Shown piece by piece: positions 27,151 through 29,504 of a DNA stretch of 29,504 nucleotides. A model generated the notes under the pieces. That model was not told the DNA's origin. It ran no database searches and saw nothing but the letters and a program-made list of their open reading frames with translations. This DNA comes from IMCC26077 sp964418325 (GTDB taxonomy: Bacteria; Actinomycetota; Actinomycetes; Nanopelagicales; Nanopelagicaceae). Each line of letters opens with the position of its first letter. Position 1 is the first letter of the stretch. The stretch lies in assembly GCA_964418325.1 (NCBI GenBank), contig CAYQLC010000017.1, forward strand, positions 1 through 29,504, given 5' to 3'. The translations under genes and the position numbers were made by a program.

Positions 27151-29504
27151 ATGAGTAAGAATTCATTCTCTTCAAAGCGAGAATTCAGTAGCAGCGGCAA
27201 GAAGCTCGAAATTTTCGATATCACTGGACTCGATGGCGCGGCAACCCTCCCATTTAGCCTCAAGATCTTGCTCGAAAATCTGCTTCGCCACGAAGATGGC
27301 GCAAATATCACTGCTGAACAGATCAAGGCGTTGGCCAATTGGAATCCGAGCGCAGAGCCAGATACCGAAATTCAGTTCACCCCTGCGCGCGTAATCATGC
27401 AGGACTTCACCGGCGTGCCATGTGTTGTTGATCTTGCCACGATGCGCGAGGCGGTCGTCGAGCTAGGTGGCGATCCAGCGAAGGTTAATCCACTTGCTCC
27501 CGCCGAACTCGTCATTGATCACTCGGTCATCGCCGATGTTTTCGGACGCCCTGATGCCTTTGAGAAGAACACCGATATTGAATATCAGCGAAATCACGAA
27601 CGTTATCGATTCCTGCGCTGGGGACAGACGGCATTCGATGAATTCAAAGTAGTGCCACCAGGAACTGGAATTGTGCACCAGGTCAATATCGAATATCTGG
27701 CTCGCGTAGTTATGGTTCGTGAGGTCGATGGATCACTTCGCGCCTACCCAGACACCGTCGTCGGAACTGATTCTCATACCACGATGGTCAATGGTCTTGG
27801 TGTTCTTGGTTGGGGAGTGGGTGGTATCGAGGCTGAAGCGGCCCTTTTAGGTCAACCCGTATCGATGCTCATTCCTCGTGTGGTCGGTTTTAAATTGACT
27901 GGCGAACTTCCAGTTGGTACCACAGCAACTGATCTTGCGCTCACCATCACCGAACAACTTCGTAAGCATGGAGTAGTTGGTAAATTTGTTGAATTCTATG
28001 GACCTGGCGTTGCAGCTGTTCCTATGGCAAATCGCGCAACTATCGGGAATATGAGCCCCGAATATGGATCGACCTGTGCAATCTTCCCTATCGATGAAGA
28101 GACCATTAATTACCTTCGCCTCACTGGACGAAATGACGAACAGTTAGCGCTGGTAGCCGACTATGCCAAGACTCAAGGGTTATGGCACGACCCCAACGCA
28201 ACACCTCGCTACTCGGAACATCTTGAGTTAGATCTTTCCACCATAACCCCTTCGATTGCTGGTCCGAAGCGACCACAAGATCGAATCGCGCTCAATCAAG
28301 CGCAATCTAAATTCCAAGAAGCGCTGCCCTCATACATCCGAGAAAAGACCGCAACCGAACCGGTGCCAGTGTCGATGAACGGTCAGAATTTCACGATTAC
28401 CAATGGCGATGTCGTTATTGCTTCGATTACCTCATGCACCAATACGTCAAATCCTTCCGTGATGGTTGGAGCTGCCTTGTTGGCGAAAAAGGCGGTCGAG
28501 AAGGGGCTAAAAGCCAAACCTTGGGTCAAGACCACCCTTGCACCGGGATCGAAAGTTGTTACTGATTATTACAACCGCGCGGATCTCACTCGCTACATGG
28601 AAGCGCTAGGTTTTAATCTGGTCGGTTACGGGTGTGTCACCTGCATTGGTAACTCTGGTCCGCTTCCAGCAGAGATCTCAACGGCAATCAATGAGAGAGA
28701 TCTCGCTGCAGCTGCTGTTCTCTCGGGTAATAGAAACTTCGAGGGTCGAATCTCTCCTGATGTTCGAATGAATTATCTTGCGTCACCCCCGCTAGTTGTG
28801 GCTTATGCCATCGCCGGAACAATGAATCATGATTTTGAAAAAGAACCACTCGGGCTTGACCAAAACGGTGCTCCAGTCTTCTTGAAGGATATTTGGCCAA
28901 GTGCGCAAGAAATCGAATCGGTCGTAGCTCATTCGATAACTTCCGAGATGTTCCGTAAGGATTATGCATCAGTCTTCGAAGGTGATCATCGTTGGAAAGC
29001 CCTTGATACTCCTACTGGAGAGACTTTCGAATGGGATCCGAACTCTACATATGTTCGTAAGCCTCCCTATTTCGAGGGCATGCCGAAGAATCCAGTTCCG
29101 GTTCAAGATATTGCTGGCGCTCGAGTATTAGCGATGTTAGGCGACTCGGTAACAACTGATCACATTTCACCTGCTGGCAATATCAAAGCTGATTCGCCAG
29201 CTGGAAAGTATTTACAAAGCCATGGCGTAGAACGAGCAGATTTTAATTCTTACGGCTCTAGGCGTGGCAATCATGAGGTGATGATTCGTGGCACCTTTGC
29301 CAATATTCGATTGAAGAATCTTCTTTTAGATGGTGTCGAGGGTGGATTTACACGAAACTTCCTTGATGGTGGGGCGCAGAGCACCATCTATGACGCATCA
29401 GTGGCGTATCAGAGCGCCGGGATTCCGCTGGTGATTCTGGCCGGAAAAGAGTATGGCTCAGGATCTTCCCGTGATTGGGCGGCGAAGGGAACTGCTCTAC
29501 TAGG
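27151..29504 (+). CDS. acnA: Aconitate hydratase A (AcnA/IRP1 type), 3' end missing
   Basis: This enzyme isomerises citrate to isocitrate in the TCA cycle through a [4Fe-4S] cluster. The frame runs from ATG 27151 (AGGG 6 nt upstream) off the window end, giving 784 residues of an expected 890 or so. Cluster ligands are C429 (SCTNTSNP) and C495/C498 (GCVTCIGNSGP), in the spacing of AcnA. Other landmarks are V-G-T-D-S-H-T-T-M-V-N-G (about 207-218), L-G-D-S-V-T-T-D-H-I-S-P-A-G-N-I in the swivelling fourth domain, and the terminal E-Y-G-S-G-S-S-R-D-W, which carries substrate-binding serine and arginine. The N-terminal MSKNSFSSKREF tail is variable in the family. It lies behind an 18-bp palindrome. 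The missing part covers about the last 110 residues. Confidence 0.95.
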   Translation, partial: MSKNSFSSKREFSSSGKKLEIFDITGLDGAATLPFSLKILLENLLRHEDGANITAEQIKALANWNPSAEPDTEIQFTPARVIMQDFTGVPCVVDLATMREAVVELGGDPAKVNPLAPAELVIDHSVIADVFGRPDAFEKNTDIEYQRNHERYRFLRWGQTAFDEFKVVPPGTGIVHQVNIEYLARVVMVREVDGSLRAYPDTVVGTDSHTTMVNGLGVLGWGVGGIEAEAALLGQPVSMLIPRVVGFKLTGELPVGTTATDLALTITEQLRKHGVVGKFVEFYGPGVAAVPMANRATIGNMSPEYGSTCAIFPIDEETINYLRLTGRNDEQLALVADYAKTQGLWHDPNATPRYSEHLELDLSTITPSIAGPKRPQDRIALNQAQSKFQEALPSYIREKTATEPVPVSMNGQNFTITNGDVVIASITSCTNTSNPSVMVGAALLAKKAVEKGLKAKPWVKTTLAPGSKVVTDYYNRADLTRYMEALGFNLVGYGCVTCIGNSGPLPAEISTAINERDLAAAAVLSGNRNFEGRISPDVRMNYLASPPLVVAYAIAGTMNHDFEKEPLGLDQNGAPVFLKDIWPSAQEIESVVAHSITSEMFRKDYASVFEGDHRWKALDTPTGETFEWDPNSTYVRKPPYFEGMPKNPVPVQDIAGARVLAMLGDSVTTDHISPAGNIKADSPAGKYLQSHGVERADFNSYGSRRGNHEVMIRGTFANIRLKNLLLDGVEGGFTRNFLDGGAQSTIYDASVAYQSAGIPLVILAGKEYGSGSSRDWAAKGTALL

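Overview
The window looks like a chromosomal segment of an Actinomycetota bacterium with a compact genome. The evidence is the gene set and order: topoisomerase IV parE/parC, a SepH homologue, an inositol monophosphatase, a DUF4193 protein, dut, a DUF3159 protein, paired TrkA proteins and a TRAM-domain RNA methyltransferase. From memory this matches conserved actinobacterial neighbourhoods, including the Mycobacterium tuberculosis Rv2689c-Rv2701c region. Moderate GC, very short or overlapping gene junctions and a giant FN3/PA14/glycine-rich surface gene suggest a streamlined aquatic actinobacterium such as the Nanopelagicales. That order-level placement is inference.

Region 1 (1-13202) is the end of a giant secreted-type gene with no start in the window, followed by a one-base-overlapping gene for a smaller protein with a signal peptide. 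The giant product, at least 3980 residues here, is a chain of beta-sandwich modules. In order these are FN3 repeats, a PA14-like module and a glycine-rich module nested inside one FN3 domain, a 'DGF' repeat block, cadherin-like domains, invasin-type Ig-like repeats, a second DGF block carrying a discoidin-like domain, and a unique C-terminus.

Region 2 (13203-18791) holds a CDGSH iron-sulfur protein, a small zinc-binding-type protein, ParE, an MFS transporter and a convergent ParC that ends where its C-terminal DNA-wrapping domain should begin.

Region 3 (18792-22498) carries a phosphodiesterase/alkaline-phosphatase-superfamily protein, SepH (cell division), an inositol monophosphatase and an acyl-ACP desaturase behind a 22-bp operator-like palindrome.

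Region 4 (22499-27123) is a housekeeping cluster: DUF4193, a PaaI-like thioesterase, dUTPase, a DUF3159 membrane protein, two TrkA K+-channel regulatory proteins and a TRAM/Fe-S RNA m5U methyltransferase.

Region 5 (27124-29504) is an aconitase gene cut by the window end. Its start lies behind a perfect 18-bp palindrome.

Seven genes share one start architecture: a TANNNT hexamer 6-8 nt before the start codon, as expected for leaderless transcripts. It was used to choose several starts. No RNA genes, CRISPR arrays, insertion sequences or convincing terminators were seen, and no gene-free stretch exceeds 300 bp (the longest is about 185 bp, 13676-13860).
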